The notes: generated by a model from the sequence alone, not told the origin. A stretch of DNA of 64,000 nt from Cacajao melanocephalus (GCA_963573385.1 CAUYLG010038519.1:1-64000); one strand, 5' to 3'. Positions 1 through 15,666 are shown, counted from the first letter of the stretch. Translations and numbers: made by a program.

Positions 1-2338
1 ACTGGAAGTAAAACACTCCTCAGCAAATGCAAAACAATGAAAATCACAACAGTCTCTCACACCTCAATCATATTAGAACTCAGGATTAAGAAACCCACTC
101 AAAACTGCACAACTACATGGAAACTGAACAACCTGCTCCTGAATGACTACTGGGTAAACAACGAAATGAAGGAAGAAGTAAAGATGTTCTTCGAAACCAA
201 TGAGAACAGAGACACAATGTACCAGAATCTGTGGGACACATTTAAAGCAGTGTGTAGAGGGAAATTTATAGCACTAAATGCACACAGGAGAAAGCAGGAA
301 AGATTTAAAATTGACACCCTAACATCACAATTAAAAGAACTAGAGAAGCAAGAGCAGTCAAATTCAAAAGCTAGCAAAAGACAAGAAATAATTAAGATCA
401 GAGTAGAACTGAGGGAGATAGATTCACAAAAACACTTTCACAAAAATTAATGAATCTAGGAGCTGGTTTTTTTGAAAAGATCAACAAAATTGATAGACTG
501 CTAGCCGGATTAAAAAAGAAGAAAAGAGAGAAGAATCAAATAGGCACAATAAAAAATGATAAAGGGGATATAACCACTGATCCCACAGAAATACAAACTA
601 CCATCAGAGAATACTATAAATACCTCTATGTAAATAAATTAGAAAATCTAGAAGAAATGAATAAGTTCCTGGACACATACACCCTCCCAAGACTAAACCA
701 GGAAGAAGTTGAATCCTTGAATAGACCAATAACAAGTTCTTAAATTGAGGCAGCAATTAATAGCCTACCAATCAAAAAAAAGTCCAGGACCAGATGGATT
801 CACAGCCAAATTCTACCAGACGTACAAAGAGGAGTTGGTACCATTTCTTCTGAAACTATTCCAAATAGAAAAAGAGGGAATTCTCCCTTACTCATTTTAT
901 GAGGCCAGTATCATCCTGATATCAAAACTTGGCAAAGACACAACTGAAAAAGCAAATTTTAGGCCAACATCCCTGATGAATGTGGATGGGAAAATCCTCA
1001 AGAAAATATTGACAAACAGAATCCAGTAGCTTATCAAAAAGCTTGTCTACCACAATCAAGTCAGCTTCATCCCTGGGATGCAAGGCAGGTTCAACATATG
1101 CAAATCAATAAATGTAATCCATTACATAAACAGAACGAAAGACAAAAACCACAGGATTATCTCAATAAATTCAGAAAAGGCCTTCAACAAAATTCAACAG
1201 CCCTTCATGCTAAAAACTCTCAATAAACTAGGTATTGATGGAATGTATCTCAAAATAATAAGAGCTATTTATGACAAACTCACAGCCAATATCATACTGA
1301 ATGGGAAAAAACTGGAAGCATTCCCTTTGAAAACCGGCACAAGACACACTAGACAAAGATGCCCTCTCTCACCACTCCTATTCAACATAGTATTGGAAGT
1401 TCTGGCCAGAGCAATCAGGCAAGAGAAAGAAATAAAGGGTATTCAAATAGGAAAAGAGGAAGTCAAGTTGTCTGTGTTTGCAGATGACAATTGTATATTT
1501 AGAAAACCCCAACGCCTCAGCCTAAAATCTCCTTAAGCTTATAAGCAACTTCAGCAAAGTCTCAGGATATAAAATCAATGTGAAAAAATCACAACCATTC
1601 CTATACACCAGACAAACAGAGAGCCAAATCATGAGTGAACTCCTATTCACAATTGCTACAAAAAGAATAAAATATCTAGGAATACAAGTTACAAGGGATG
1701 TGAAGGACCTCTTCAAAGAGAACTACAAACAACTGCTCAATGAAATAAGAGAGGACACAAATAAATAGAAAAACATTCCATGCTCATGGATAGGAAGAAT
1801 CAATATCATGAAAATGGCCACACTGCCCAAAGTAATTTATAGATTCAATGCTATCCCCATCAAACTACCACTGACTTTTTTCAAATAATTGGAAAAAAGC
1901 TACTTTAAATTTCATGTGGAACCAAAAAAGAGCCCACATAGCCAAGACAATCCTAAGCAAAAAGAACAAAGCTGGAGGCATCACACTACCTGACTTCAAA
2001 CTATATTACAAGGCTACAGTAACCAAAACAGCATGGTACTGATACTAAAACAGATATATAGACCAATGGAACAGAACAGAGGCCTCAGAAATAACACCAC
2101 ACATCTACAACCATCTGAACTCTGGCAAACCTGACAAAAACAATGGGGAAAGAATTCTCTATTTAATAAATGGTGTTGAGAAAACTGGATAGCCATGTGC
2201 AGGAAGCTGAAACTGGATCCCTTCCTTACACCTTATACAAAAATTAACTCAAGATGGATTAAAGACTTAAGCATACCCTAAAACCATAAAAACTCAGACA
2301 AAAACCTAGGCAATACCCTTTAGGACATAGGCATGGGC
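1..2338 (+). mobile_element. L1 ORF2 fragment, truncated at the window edge and at its 3' end
   Basis: The sequence runs from the ORF2 linker downstream of the endonuclease through the reverse transcriptase (an FADD box at about 1475-1490, followed by NCIF where active L1s usually have MIVY) toward the ORF2 C-terminus. Similarity stops near 2338, at the segment encoding the end of ORF2. The frame is broken several times (stops near 450, 743, 1027, 1533 and 1766), so the element is dead. Residues such as [16 protein letters not shown] and the ADD box identify it. The subfamily (L1PB/L1MA age) is an estimate. Confidence 0.95.
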
Positions 2339-4747
2339 ACTACCTTGTATTAATATTACTATATTTTCAGACGTGTATGTCTTTATAGCCCCTAAATGAT
2401 TTGAAATCCACAGAAAACAGGAAAGCTAGTCAAGCTATCAAGGCACTATTGATCCATGTGGGTCAACAATGAGCCAAAGATACCCTATTCTCACAGGTGG
2501 GCCTGTCTAGCTTGCTGTCCAAATAACTGAGGCCTGTGCTAGTCCTTAAAGTCAAGAATCCTTAGGCATCAAGGTAATTTATTTCACATGACTCTGCAAG
2601 AACTGCTTCACCACTTGCCTCTTTGATCTTCTCCCATACTGACTGGTCCCAGTTATAACCCCCTCTTGTTCCTCCCACCACAGAGTCTTTGGGCTTGCCA
2701 TTTCTACTGAACTCTTCACTCCACGTCCCATGTGGCTTGTTCTCTTGCCTTCTTCAGTATTGGCTGACATGTCACCTTCTTAGTGACACCTTCCTTGTCC
2801 ATCTTATTTGAATCACAGTAAATCTCTTTCAGCAGTTCCTTATCATCCTTCCCTTACTTTGAAGCATATCACCACCTTCTAACATGCTATCTGAATGTAT
2901 TTATTTTGTATGTTGTTCATTTCTCATCACTAAAGTATACGCTTCATGAAGACAGATAATTTTGTCTCTTTCTTGCCCTTGGCCCCAGTCCAGGATCTCC
3001 CTAGCACAGAGAACACAGCAGGCAAGTCATTCTATGTTTAAGTTGTTGTTTGCAAATAACTTCATACATTACTCTCCTAGATTGTTTCTACAACAACCAA
3101 ACTATTTTCTAACCAACGTTTGATAAATGTGTCTGACATTTTAAAGTCACTTCCAGATTTCTGGGCAGGCTTGACATAGACTTTGGCACTAATGCTGCCA
3201 TATTTTGGGGAAATTTTGAGGATTCAAAACAATAGAATGGTGATTTGAAATCAGGATAGTTCTATAAAATATAGAACTTATCACTGCTAAGCTGTAGCTG
3301 GATAGACAATAGGCTAAATCCCAATAGAAATTATTTAAATCTCTGAAGGGGATATCTTGTGTGATGGCTGTGACAGTTAAGAGATTCCGGAGCACTCAGG
3401 TTCTTTCAAATCATAACCTAACTACCTAGTTTACTTAATAAATGAGGTCATCAACATATGGTAATATATTGTCTCTACACACCCACACCCACACATACAC
3501 ACACCCATATAGTGAAAGGGTTGAAAAATTTCTCTAGGTTTCTCTTTAAGGACCCTCAGTCAAGCAATAATGTTTCTTTGTAACCCAAGTCTCTTCAGCA
3601 ATATTTTCCTTTTCTTGTGGTAATGGGAAATGGCTGACTACATGACTTGATAGAAGTGAAATAATTCAGAAAATATTTCAGATTAAGTATGAGGATAAAA
3701 TGGAGGCAAAAAATGAAGAAGCAATTTCTCACATTCTGCTTTAAACTTCAGGCTATAAAACTTTTGTCATCAGCATGTACACATTTGAAAGTTAAGAGGT
3801 AAAGTGAGGAACTGGCTGTTTGATTATAATCAATACATAACACGTTGAAACCAAATAACTTAACCCTGCATGTTAATCCCAGAACCACATTAACCTCAGC
3901 AGTCTCCAGCAGCTTTAATTTTATATTCCCCAGTAATTATGCTTTTTATAGTTGTCAGAGACAGTTAATCTTAAAGTTCTAAGATAGTCAATCTACTTTT
4001 ACAAGATAAAAAAAAAGAAACTGAAGCCTTGGATTTAACACAAATCTAAGCGCCACAATAAGGGATTATTAATACAGATCTGTTGACCCATTATGTTTTT
4101 TGACAATGATTTGGGGATGTCTCTTTTCCTTTTGAACAAGTCAGTTAAATTTTGAATAGATCTTTAAAAATATTTCCAAGTGACAATCAGTCATAAAATT
4201 CAAGAGTCTGAAACAAGTGGCTGCTCCTAAAACGAAGAAACAGGAAGTGGTATCTACCTTATTTTCAATTTTTCCAGAAGCCTCTCTCATGTGTCCAGAG
4301 CAAGCACAGAATGTTTGCCGGACCCTTCTCTCATCCTCCTGGTGCCGAGCTTATGCGTGTGTTTATGTCCTGCCTCTCACTTGAAGAGGCACGTGCTTCG
4401 GAAACAGCTGTTCACAATTAAATTATCATTTGTTAACAGCATTCTGAGGCACAGAAAGTCTGTGTTAACGGAAAAGAATGCTGTCGGGCCACAGTGCACT
4501 TCGAAGTGTGTGTTCACTTACAGGACCCATCTAGTTAGGTAGAGTATATTTAAGGTTAAGGTTTCAAAGCAGTGACAATAGCTTGATAAAACAACTGCCA
4601 CACAGTTGAGCACTCTCTGCCTCCTAACTTTAGGGTATTCGCTCATCACTTATTTGACCCTTTGTGTTTACCTTGCCTTTTAACACAACCATTAAAAATG
4701 AAGGACAAAGAGTAGGGACTAAAATGGATTTAAGAAGTATTAACGTG
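2339..4747. other. Intergenic or 3' UTR/intronic sequence with a probable L2 3' fragment
   Basis: No exon is recognised. About 2780-3020 resembles the plus-strand 3' end of an L2 LINE (an assembly of CTTCATGAAGACAGAT-like and TCTCCCTAGCACAGAG-like motifs); similarity is low. A short CA-rich tract lies at about 3477-3510. The rest is unique-looking AT-rich DNA. Confidence 0.4.
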
Positions 4748-5039
4748 GGCTGGGTGCAGTGACTCATGCCTGTAATCTCAGCACTTTGGAAGGTTGAGAT
4801 GGGAGGATCACCTGAACTCAGAAGTTGGAGGCCAGAGACAGGGCAACATGGCAAAACCCTATTGCTACAAAAAATACAATAATTAGCCAGGCATGGTTGT
4901 GACTGCACACCTGTAGTCCCAGCTACTTGAGAGGTGGAGGAGGGAGGATTGTTTGAGCTTGGGCATTGAGGCTGCAGTGAGCTATGATCATGCCACTGCA
5001 CTCCAGCTTGATGACAAAGGGAGACTCTGTCTCAAAAAA
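4748..5039 (+). mobile_element. Alu (old, AluS/J-like)
   Basis: A dimeric Alu with both arms, starting GGCTGGGTGCAGTGACTC and ending in a short A-run. It is diverged from the AluS consensus and has few CpGs left. It is the first of two tandem plus-strand Alus. Confidence 0.97.
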
Positions 5040-5098
5040 TTTACTTTAAACAACTATTTTAAAAAGTATCAATGTGTACCTTTAAGAATGAATAGTTA

Positions 5099-5421
<323 letters not shown>

Positions 5422-5844
5422 TCAGTAATAACTCCAAACAACTTACGAATGAAAAATCTAACCATTTAACTCCTTGGTTAAAACACTTGTGGACATAAAT
5501 AGTCTGAAGGGCTAAATATGACAGAGGACCAAGAGCTTTAACTTGCTAACTTTTATTAGTTATGACTATTTACACAAAGTTCAGCCAAAAAAGCAATTAA
5601 CCTCAAACTTGACAGATAATTGAGAAAACAGCAAGTGTATTTAAGTCACCTGGATAGTTAACTGTGTGTTTTTCTTTTGTAAATTAAAAAAAAATGTTGA
5701 GAGATGAGAATTAAAGAGACATATTTAGAAAATATGCTTTATCCAATTAGTTTTCGATTAAAGTCAATTTCTTTCTAAATTGTTTGTATTTTTAAAAAAA
5801 TGTTTACGTAGAAAAATAACTTGCATGAATATGCTTCTTGAAGC

Positions 5845-5985
5845 ATTTTTTGTTTTTGTTTTTGTTTTAAGAGACGGAGTCTTACTATGTTGCCCAGGCT
5901 GGTCTTGAATCCTGAGCTCAAACGAACCTCTGGCTTCGGCCTTCCAAAGTGCTGGGATAACAGATGTGAGCCACTGCACCTGGCC
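5845..5985 (-). mobile_element. Free left Alu monomer (FLAM-like)
   Basis: Reads as a single left arm in reverse orientation: a T-rich tail, then GAGACGGAGTCTTACTATGTTGCCCAGG through GTGAGCCACTGCACCTGGCC, with no second arm. GCATT flanks both sides. Monomers of this type predate dimeric Alus. Confidence 0.85.
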
Positions 5986-8900
5986 CAGCATTGTTTATAA
6001 TAAGAAATATTTGGTAATGAATTTAAATATCCCGTAGGTGAATGGGTGAGTAAATTATGAGAGATTTGACCCAATAGCCATTTTAAGTAGTTATAAAGAA
6101 ACATGCTTGTAATGAAATTACAAAAGAAATGGAATTATAAAAGAAAACCTCATGATATTATTGAAAAATAAAAAGGTGAATGAGGAATCAGGATATAAGG
6201 ATTGTATGTACTGATTTCATGTATTTCAAAACGCTTCCAAAATCTTTATGTTGAAAGAGCTTCCAAAGTCTTTACGTCGTGGCTATAAATTTATTAGTTT
6301 CATTTGAAGTAATATATGAGAAAGATTTATTTTGATGCCAAAGAGAAACTGTAAAACTGTACTGATAAAATCTAAAGGAAACCAGAAGGCTTAGTTTCTT
6401 TTTAAACTGTTTAAATAAAAACCGGTTCAGCAAATACCCTTTTTAACTCCCTGCTCCTCCACCCTACAATTTGTTCAGTATCTGAAGGCTTTGGATAAGC
6501 CTATAATGTGTAATATATTCTTCTGTAACACTATCCATTACTTTTCTCTAATCCCTCCTGTTTAATCCCTAACTTGTTAAAAAAGCTAGCAAGAAATAAG
6601 CAAGCAAACAAACCTACAGCTAGCAAAGAGACTCTGAAAAATGACAGATATTCATAGTGGGTTTTTCGCTAGTTGCAAAAGAACTAGCAAAAACTCCACT
6701 TGGGAATTACAAAGATGGTCTACTGACCATAAACATTTTTCTAAGATTAAGTGAAGTTTAAACCTTAATACCCTTTTTCAAGGCATCATTTCTGAAACAC
6801 TTGGCAATTACAAATCTGAATAAGGTATATACTCTTTAGTTGCCAATGAGCAAAAGTAGTAAATCTATTATCCAGGTGGAATGGATCATTTCATAAAAGT
6901 TAGAAGTGAGACCCTTATGTTCTTACATTTAAGGTATGGAAAAAGGAAACTTCATTTTACAGAGGTGTGGAAGGGAACTATAAACATGAAAATCAGTTTT
7001 TACATTTTTGTAAATAGTTTAAATTCAGAACTAAAGCCTTCCCTTTATTTTTGCACCACTATTTTGCTTTTTCCTTTGGAAATAAAGGTTCATCAATCTC
7101 CCCTAATGCTGAGCCAGCAAACCTAATTGAATACAGACATTAATCAACGAGAATCTATAAAGACTCTGTGAACCTAGTAATATACGGAGATTTGTGCTTC
7201 TCTAAATCTGATGTGCACACTAACCACCCAGGGAGAGAGTTAAAATGTGGATTCTAATTCGGTAGGTCTGGGGTGGGTTCTAAGATGTTGGAGTTCTAAC
7301 AGGCTCCCGTCTAATACAATGCAACTGCTGTAGGGACTAGTCTTTGACTAACACAACTCCAGGGTGACAAAAGGCAAAGTGGCATGCCTTTATGAAAGTG
7401 AAATCAACAATTGACTGAGGCAAACCATGCAGCTCTTGCTGGATACAGATGGAGCAGCTATAGATGAGTTCTAGCTGTCTACTGGTGTGGAGGTTCAGTG
7501 CTGCCTGAGGACGAAATGAGAACTAGTTAAAGTATCTAATTCAGTGGCTGATTACCATGTAGGTGCTTGCTCATTTTTTCCTTTTTTTTTCCTATAAAAT
7601 AATTACCAAAGAAAACTTAGCATTTTATACTGATAAAATCAAATGTTGATCAAGAGAATGGGGTACAGGTATAATGCAGTATGCAGCAGACATTATATAT
7701 GAAATGTGTTTCTTTTGGAACAAGACTAACCTTATTTAACCAAAGAAGCTAGAAAAAGAAACTTTAAGAGAAGTATCAGAAAACTCTACAGAGCAGTGGT
7801 GGGGAGGGGCTAGAAGTGGACTATGAAGCTAAGGAAATGAGATGAGAAAGGAAGGTTGATGGAGCAACATAACGTTCCTGTATGGAGAGAAAGTCCTTGA
7901 GAAGTTGTTAGAGATGGGAATGCCCAAAAGACTTCAGAGACAATAAACATTCAGTTCTAAGTTATTTGCTGGGCTACAGACCAAGTAACATAAATTCTCT
8001 CTATTGTCCCAAGGCAATGTGGGCTGGACACATACAGTCTTATGTGGAAAGTAGTTTGGTGCTGGAGGATTTGGGGTGGTGCCAGTCTGATGGTGCCGTG
8101 CTGCTGGGAAAGAACAGAATGCACAGAAGGCAACACAAGAATAGACCATGGATAATTCACCAGGGGGTCATTAGAGACCAGGGAAGCTCAACCCCTAAAC
8201 AATCCACATTCCTCAGAGTTATTAGGAGAGACAATGGGCTTCCCATTGTAGGGGCAGGTTACAAGCCAATTTTTCGTTAGCCTTTTAAAAGGATAAGGCA
8301 ACTCCAGCAAGCTGGAGTCCTTGAGAAAATTTAGGGAGGCAATAATTTACATAAAATAAGGTGTTGAGGCAGTGATTGCACAAATAAATACAGAAGAGAG
8401 AGACATGTGTCCAGGAATCAACCTGAAAACTTAACATACATTACAGTTGACTTTAGATTTCAAACGATGGGCAGGTAAGAGTCATTGCGGGATCTTGAAC
8501 AGTAATGTGAACGAAATGGTGCAGCATTTTGGCAAAACCAGTAGGACAAGCTTAGAAGAGCTTATCAGTCAATCTTATGAACACATTTCTAAAAAGTCTT
8601 AAGACCAGAATATCTCCTCATCCTCTTTCAAGTTTTTACCTGAAAATCTTATAGCATAGGCTTAGCATAATAATTTGAGCCAACTTTCAGTTTAGGTTGA
8701 TACTCTTAAAGGATGTCCTTCTTACTTCTTGAGACAACTCCGTGCACGTGTTGATTTCCCTATGGCATATTTTCACAGTGGAGATGGAATAATATATAAT
8801 CTATTAATTAGGGATGATGAGTTGCATTGTATAGCTTGATATTGGCTTAACACTGAATTTTTAGGGGAAAAAACCTGTCATACAAACCATGGCTGCCTTG

Positions 8901-10174
8901 AATATTTTATGCTTTGTCCATTCTGATAGTAGATGATAAAGGAGAGAAGAATTTTAAGAAGTCTATGCTGATAGCAAAGGCAGACATTTATTCTGAAGCC
9001 AAAGCTAGATGTCATCACTATATTTGATCAATAATTTTTAGGTTTTATAACTACACATGTGAGCTAGAAATGGTATGATCCATTTTTTTGATTAAACCAT
9101 TTTTAAAGCAAGTAATAAAAAGTAAGATTGAAAAAGCTGATGTTTCTTCGAAAAATAACCACTATTTTATAGTGGAACAAATTCTGTCTTCATCTCTCAC
9201 TATCCTACATGCTGCTAGATTCCAAAGGAGAAGCTAAGATTCTTCTTCTTCTCCTATAACTTATGGGAGCATGTTCAAACACTTGGCCCCGGAACGCAAA
9301 GCTCATGATGTGACTCAATCTACCTTTCTGGACTCATTTCCTTATTCCTTCTTTTGTTACTTATTCTAAACTTACCAATATAAATGACCATTCCTTAAAG
9401 CTGCCCAGTGCATTCCATGTATTTGCTGCATGTCCTAATCAGCCTTCCTTTTCTCCATTAGCCTGAAACATCTACCCTGTCTCTAAAATCAGCTCCTTGG
9501 CACCTATCTGCAATTATTGTTCTTTAAAGAACCCTCAGGACTTTGTATTTAGTTTTGTTGTAGTACTTCTATGACTCTTTAAATATTTGGTTACAAGTAT
9601 TTTTCTCACTTGTCTATGACTTTCATGAAGGTATGAACAATGTATTATTCTTATGCATTATTTTCATGCTTAGTGTATAATAGCTACTCCAAAAATATCT
9701 GGTGATTACAATGCATAACAGGGAAAAATAAACTTGAAAGGTAAAAACTAAACAAAACTACCAGCCCTTCACAGTATAGCTCCAGCTAATCCCAATGGAT
9801 TTTAGAGATTAAAGGAAGAGGGAAAGATGTTGAGGAGCCCTGGAAAGGTGGTGGAAGAAATTAAGACTTAATTTATAATCTGTAGAATCAATTGTTGCTT
9901 CAGAGAAATATTCAAACAGATTCTTCTTGCTTCAATTAAATTCACAATATACCCACCCAAAATGTAAAAGGCCATAGTTTCTTGCCTGTTCTGATTCTTT
10001 GAAACACCAGGATTCAGTGGGTCCACCAACTGAGTTTGGGGTGGACTTGGAATATATTTTATTGTCAGTGATTGGGGCAGATATTCCCATTCCCAGTTGC
10101 ATTTAGAAAGGCAAGATCCAGTTGCAAAGTAGTGTGTAATTGCTTGGCAATTTACAAATAATTGAGAAGAGTAT
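5986..10174. other. Unannotated AT-rich sequence, weak L2 remnant
   Basis: No exon, RNA gene or clear young repeat is seen. A weak plus-strand L2 3'-end resemblance covers about 9440-9710. The 7.9-8.3 kb segment has short open frames on both strands with no recognisable product. Confidence 0.3.
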
Positions 10175-10505
10175 TATGTTTTCTCGAAGTCTATATTGCC
10201 TCCCTTTGAATCTGGGCTCTGTAACTGCTTGAGTAATAGAACATGTCTGAGTAATGCTGTTGGTTTCTGCATCCATACCATAAGAAATGGGCAGCTCCCA
10301 CTTTCTGTTTCTTAGGCCACACACCCTTGGAACCTAGGAACCAGGTGTGAGGAAGCCCAGGCTGCCTTAAGGAGAGGACGATGTGGATAGGAATGTGCTG
10401 TCAGGACCACTTTGCCAACCATGTGAATGGGGTGTCTTGGAAGTGGATTCCTTCCCCACCCCAACCAATCCAGGAGGCTTCTTATAATTCCAACTGTTTT
10501 CTACA
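10175..10505 (+). mobile_element. MLT1-type MaLR LTR fragment
   Basis: The sequence CCTCCCTTTGAATCTGGGCTCTGTAACTGCTTGAGTAATAGAACATG, followed by a purine-rich middle and GTGAATGGGGTGTCTTGGAAGTGGATTCC, follows the MLT1 LTR layout. It is old and diverged, and both boundaries are approximate. Confidence 0.55.
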
Positions 10506-11640
10506 TAGTAGAAGGCATAAGATATAAACTTGAAAAACATTTCTTGTGGTAGTTATGCTCCTGGTGACTATGTTGCTCCTTCTGTCTGAACTCTATTCAC
10601 TGACTAATATAAAATACAACGTGCTATGCAGATAGAAGGTAGAGAAGAGTTTTATTACTGACCTTTGCAATCTGTTGATATTAAGGTAAAATTTGGTCAC
10701 TTCATAATCGTATTGACTTCTTATTTAGGGAAGCTTTCTCTCTCATTTTCAAGACCACAATCCAGACACATACGTAACTTATTTAGGACAGCATAATACT
10801 CTTCTCAAATAATTCCAAAAGTTTCACATTTTTTCATATGGCTGTTAAATTTAAATAACAGGCTGGTAATATTAATTAACCTTGAATATACTGAAACTGT
10901 GGTTAGCCTAAGAAAAGTAAAATTTCAGGAAAGCAGAACTTCAAAAATAAAACAAAATTTCTACTTGTCTCTGGTTTGTCTCCATAATGTATTCCAAATA
11001 ATATGATTATGAATAAATTTATATAGGTATATTTTAAGCCAGTACTCTGATAAACATAGATAATTGAGTGGTAACCATCTATATTGTCTAGCACAAAGTT
11101 GTATTAGTTTTTTCCCCAGTTAAGACAGGATTGACAAAGATAGTATGTATTTACAGTGTACAACATGGTATTTTGAGGTATGTATATATTGGATGAAATG
11201 ATTAATTCAATCAAAATAACATTTATGCTTACATACTTAATGTTTGTTTTATGGTGAAAACATGTAAGATCTACTCTTTTAGCAGCTTTCAAGTATACAA
11301 TACATTATTATTAACAGTCACCAGGCTGTACAATAGATTTCCAGAACTTATTCATCCTGTTCAACTGAAATTTTGTACCCTTTGAACAACAACTGCTGCA
11401 GAGTTGTATTGTTATTATGAATATAAAACTTACTCAGATTGGTTAAATGTTAATGTCTCCTCTATTTAGACACTGAAGTAAGGGCCAAGAATAGCAAAAC
11501 TTCACCCTTTAAAAGAACTCTAGCCCTGATACTTATCTGAAAATTTGGATTTCTCTTCAAAGCTCTTCAATTATTCAAAAACGTTATCATAGGACTAGTG
11601 TTTACCATTTCATAGTTTACTATTTCCTGCCCAAATCATA

Positions 11641-11687
<47 letters not shown>

Positions 11688-13090
11688 TGTGTAGGCAGGA
11701 TACATTAAAATGTTTACCTATTTTGAGGTATAAAGCAGGAGGTAAAGTTTTGGATTTATTTTTCATTGTATTCATCTAGCTCATCTATTTGTAGATGAAT
11801 TTGTTTCCCTAAAATGAATATTATTAATGATGCTCATTAAAATGTTAATGAAGTAATGCTCACAATTCCTGCAAGATATTTATAAATAGAGTGCTGCTGC
11901 TAACTTGCAGAGGACGATGATGAAGTGGCAAATTTCTGACACCATAAGATAAAGCCCATTGCTATCTAAGGCTGCTGAAACCTAAAAGTCAATCTTTTAG
12001 CTTTTATTCACAGAAACTTAGGAAAATAAAATGCTGCAAAAACACATTCTTTCTTTATAATCCTTGAATAGTCTTGCATGACTGTCAACATTTAGGCAGT
12101 TAATTATTTATACCATCAGAGATGAGTCTATCTTCCCTCACTTATGCCATACTAGAGAGAGAGTGACAGTTCCTGAGTGGGAAGATAGTGGAGGCATTGT
12201 GCTGGAATGTCCTGTGGTGATGTAACTGACAAGGAATCTATTACAAATCCCAGTGCTGAGCATTCATTTATCTCTTTATTGCAAGGGCAAAGGTTATATG
12301 CTTTCTAAGAGCACACTTCACAAAAGAAATGCTTAAATGTACCACACTTTTGTCCACTCATGGAGGAAATAATTGTGTAGAAGAGCTCAGAGGAGATGCT
12401 TTATTGATGAGGCATCGGTGAATCAGAGATATGTAGATGAAATTTTCCTAAGAGGACACCAGCTTGAAAAATAAGGAAAACTCTTTGTGCTGAAACATGT
12501 TTTGGATTCAGGAAACCTCTGATCATACGAGGGAAATAATTGAAAACACCTGAACCTTACATACCACTTGTTTCACATGTTCCTATTACAAATCTTTGAG
12601 GAAAAGAGGTTGGGAGGGAAGTCTGTTAGGGGTGAGATGGTTTATTGGCCATAGTCACCAGAGCCCTTTTGGTTGTATGTTTATACTCCCCCAATGTGAA
12701 CACGATAATCATCACAAATGGAGACAGCTGGAAGAAATTTTCAACCATGAAATAAGTTAACTTTTATTGTACACTCTTAAATTTCCTGCTAGTCTCCTCA
12801 AAACATCATGACTGCAGTTTCTATAGTAACCATGAAAAAAACAGAACAGTCTAAACAATTTAGCCAACACATGATTCAAAGATAACACTTAATGGTGCAA
12901 AGTGGCAAAAAGTGTTATTGACAGTTTCCTGAAAATGTACAGGTCTGCTCCTGGGTGTCCAAAGAATGAGGAAATAATGTGAACTGTGTGGCCCAGCAAC
13001 TAGAAAATATTTATGCTGCATCATAAGCAGAAAGTATATGTAAAATTATTTTGTTGAGTAATGGCTATCTTCTCAGATGCTTGAGACTAG
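10506..13090. other. AT-rich intergenic or intronic sequence with an L1 3' remnant
   Basis: About 11130-11390 resembles the antisense 3' UTR of an L1M (GTACAACATGG... ending in a TTTTGTACCCTTTGAACAAC segment). Nothing else is recognised apart from the TG tract at 11643. Confidence 0.4.
11643..11692. repeat. (TG)n microsatellite
   Basis: A TG dinucleotide run of about 25 units with one interruption near its 3' end. Long enough to be length-polymorphic. Confidence 0.98.
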
Positions 13091-13139
13091 AATATGATTT
13101 TTTCCATCTTGGAAATACTAGCCGTATTTTATTAGTAGT

Positions 13140-13600
13140 ACTTTGTAAACCATTTTAACCATTTTTAGTGTACCACTCAGTGGCATTAAGTACGTTCATA
13201 ATGTTGTGCAGCCATTACCTCTATCCATTTCCTGAACAGTTTTCATCATCCGAAACAGAGACTCTATACCCATTAAATAATAACCTTCTGTTCTCCCCTT
13301 CCCAGCCCAGCCCTTAGTAAACTCTGTTATACTTTCCATCTCCATAAATTTTTTTATTGAGATAAGTAAAATTATATAATAATATTTGTCCTTTTGTGTA
13401 TGGCTTATTTCATTTAACATAATGTTTCAAAGTTTATCCATGTTGTAACATGTATTAGAACTTCATTCTTTTTTTAATAACTGAATAAAATTTCACTGTA
13501 TTGTACACCAGATTTTAAAAATTCATTCATCTGTCGATGGACATGTGTTGTTTCTATTTTTGGGGCTTTTGTGAATAATGTTCTATGAACTTTGGTATAA
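13140..13600 (-). mobile_element. L1M 3'-end fragment
   Basis: Antisense reading matches the L1M 3' region: plus-strand text includes CACTCAGTGGCATTAAGTACGTTCATAATGTTGTGCAGCCATTACC, GACTCTATACCCATTAAATAATAAC and the later CATCTGTCGATGGACATGTG segment. It is cut by the ERV LTR that starts near 13601. Confidence 0.85.
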
Positions 13601-14264
<664 letters not shown>

Positions 14265-15666
14265 ATCATATGTTTGAATCCCTTGGTATATTTTTAAAAA
14301 ATATTTTTAGCTCTTGATGTTTGGATGAAATAAACCAACAAAACTTATTGAATTTCTCTTCATGGTCAACAATAAGATTTCGGGGTAATTTTAGTCTTTT
14401 AAGAGAAGATATTGGAGAAAAATTCTTACTTTTCTCTTTCTCCTCAGACTCCAAGAAAGTATGTACCATATCTTCCTGTATATGCTATATAAATATACAT
14501 AAATCAATTTAAATTAAATAGGGCTATAATAGGAAGGATACTGTCACAAAATCTGAAGCAATTATACCTTCTCACTACAAATAGGGTCAACATTAATAAT
14601 GGGCATATTTTATGTTTTAAACTTTTAGACTGTTGATAGGTATAGAAAAGATAGCTATAGAAGAAGTACTAAGGATGGCACTTTTAAAAAATAGCTCTAC
14701 TATATTATTTAATTAAAATATTTTTGTTCCTTTGGGATTTCCTGTTCCTGTGCATGGGATTTTGCACATAGTGTCACAAGCTGAAACGTGAGAGTCTTTT
14801 GGCAAATTTGTGATAAGTGTAGGTAGGTTTAAAAACTCCCAGCTGGGCACTCCATAGAAATTTCACTCATTATTTCTTTAGGAAGCTGAATTAACCCATA
14901 CTTCAAGGAAATAGATTCCAACTGTAGAGAATCAGATAGACTCCAAGATTTATAATTCCTGACACATATGCTTTTGGAAAATCCATCTGCAGAAACTGTG
15001 CAGTCATAGACCTAACAGTTGGGCAGGGTATAAAAGACTAAAGTCAAAAGGGCACTTCATGTGAACAAAATAAAGACTGTGCTGGTATTGCTTTTGACCA
15101 GTGTTTTCCTTCTCAACTGCTTAGAAAAAAATACTTTAACATGTCCACTAACTCTATCTTTTTCTTTTTTTTCTTTTGTTTTTTTATATATATATATATA
15201 TTTTTAAGGCTGGTCAAGTGAAACAGTGGGAGTGGAGAAGGAACAAAGAAATCTGTAACTGGTTGTGATCAATTAGTTGTAAACACCACTGCACTCGGAC
15301 CAGCCTCTATTTTTTTCTTTCAGAAATGATGACAGTAACGTCCTAAGGAATTTTTTTTTTCTAAAAGAAACCATTTTCTTGCTTGCTTGCTTCTGGGTTC
15401 CTCTCCTGTGTGATGAAGGTTGGTTGCAACATGCTAGGCATCTTCACTTTCTCTAGACTTGGATGTTATTGTCCTGAGCAAAACAATAAATGGCAATACA
15501 TGGTGAAATGTAATTCTGATTGGAAACATGCTTCAGTTGTTATGAGGGCAATATGAAGGAGAGGTGTTCAGAGTCTTTCCATTCATATTAACCTTAAATT
15601 AAGAACTACAATCAGCAGGTCTTGATCATACTCACAGATGCATGACAATAACAGCAGGAAAGAAAT
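14265..15666. other. Unannotated AT-rich sequence
   Basis: No recognisable exon or repeat, apart from a T-rich tract with a TA run at about 15181-15205. Confidence 0.3.

Noticed and set aside
37..1768. Five plus-strand frames (137, 97, 94, 152 and 62 residues)
   Set aside because: All are pieces of one broken L1 ORF2, not separate genes.
7934..8280. Frames of 71, 67 and 104 residues on both strands
   Set aside because: No domain, no splice context, and opposite-strand overlap. Treated as chance.
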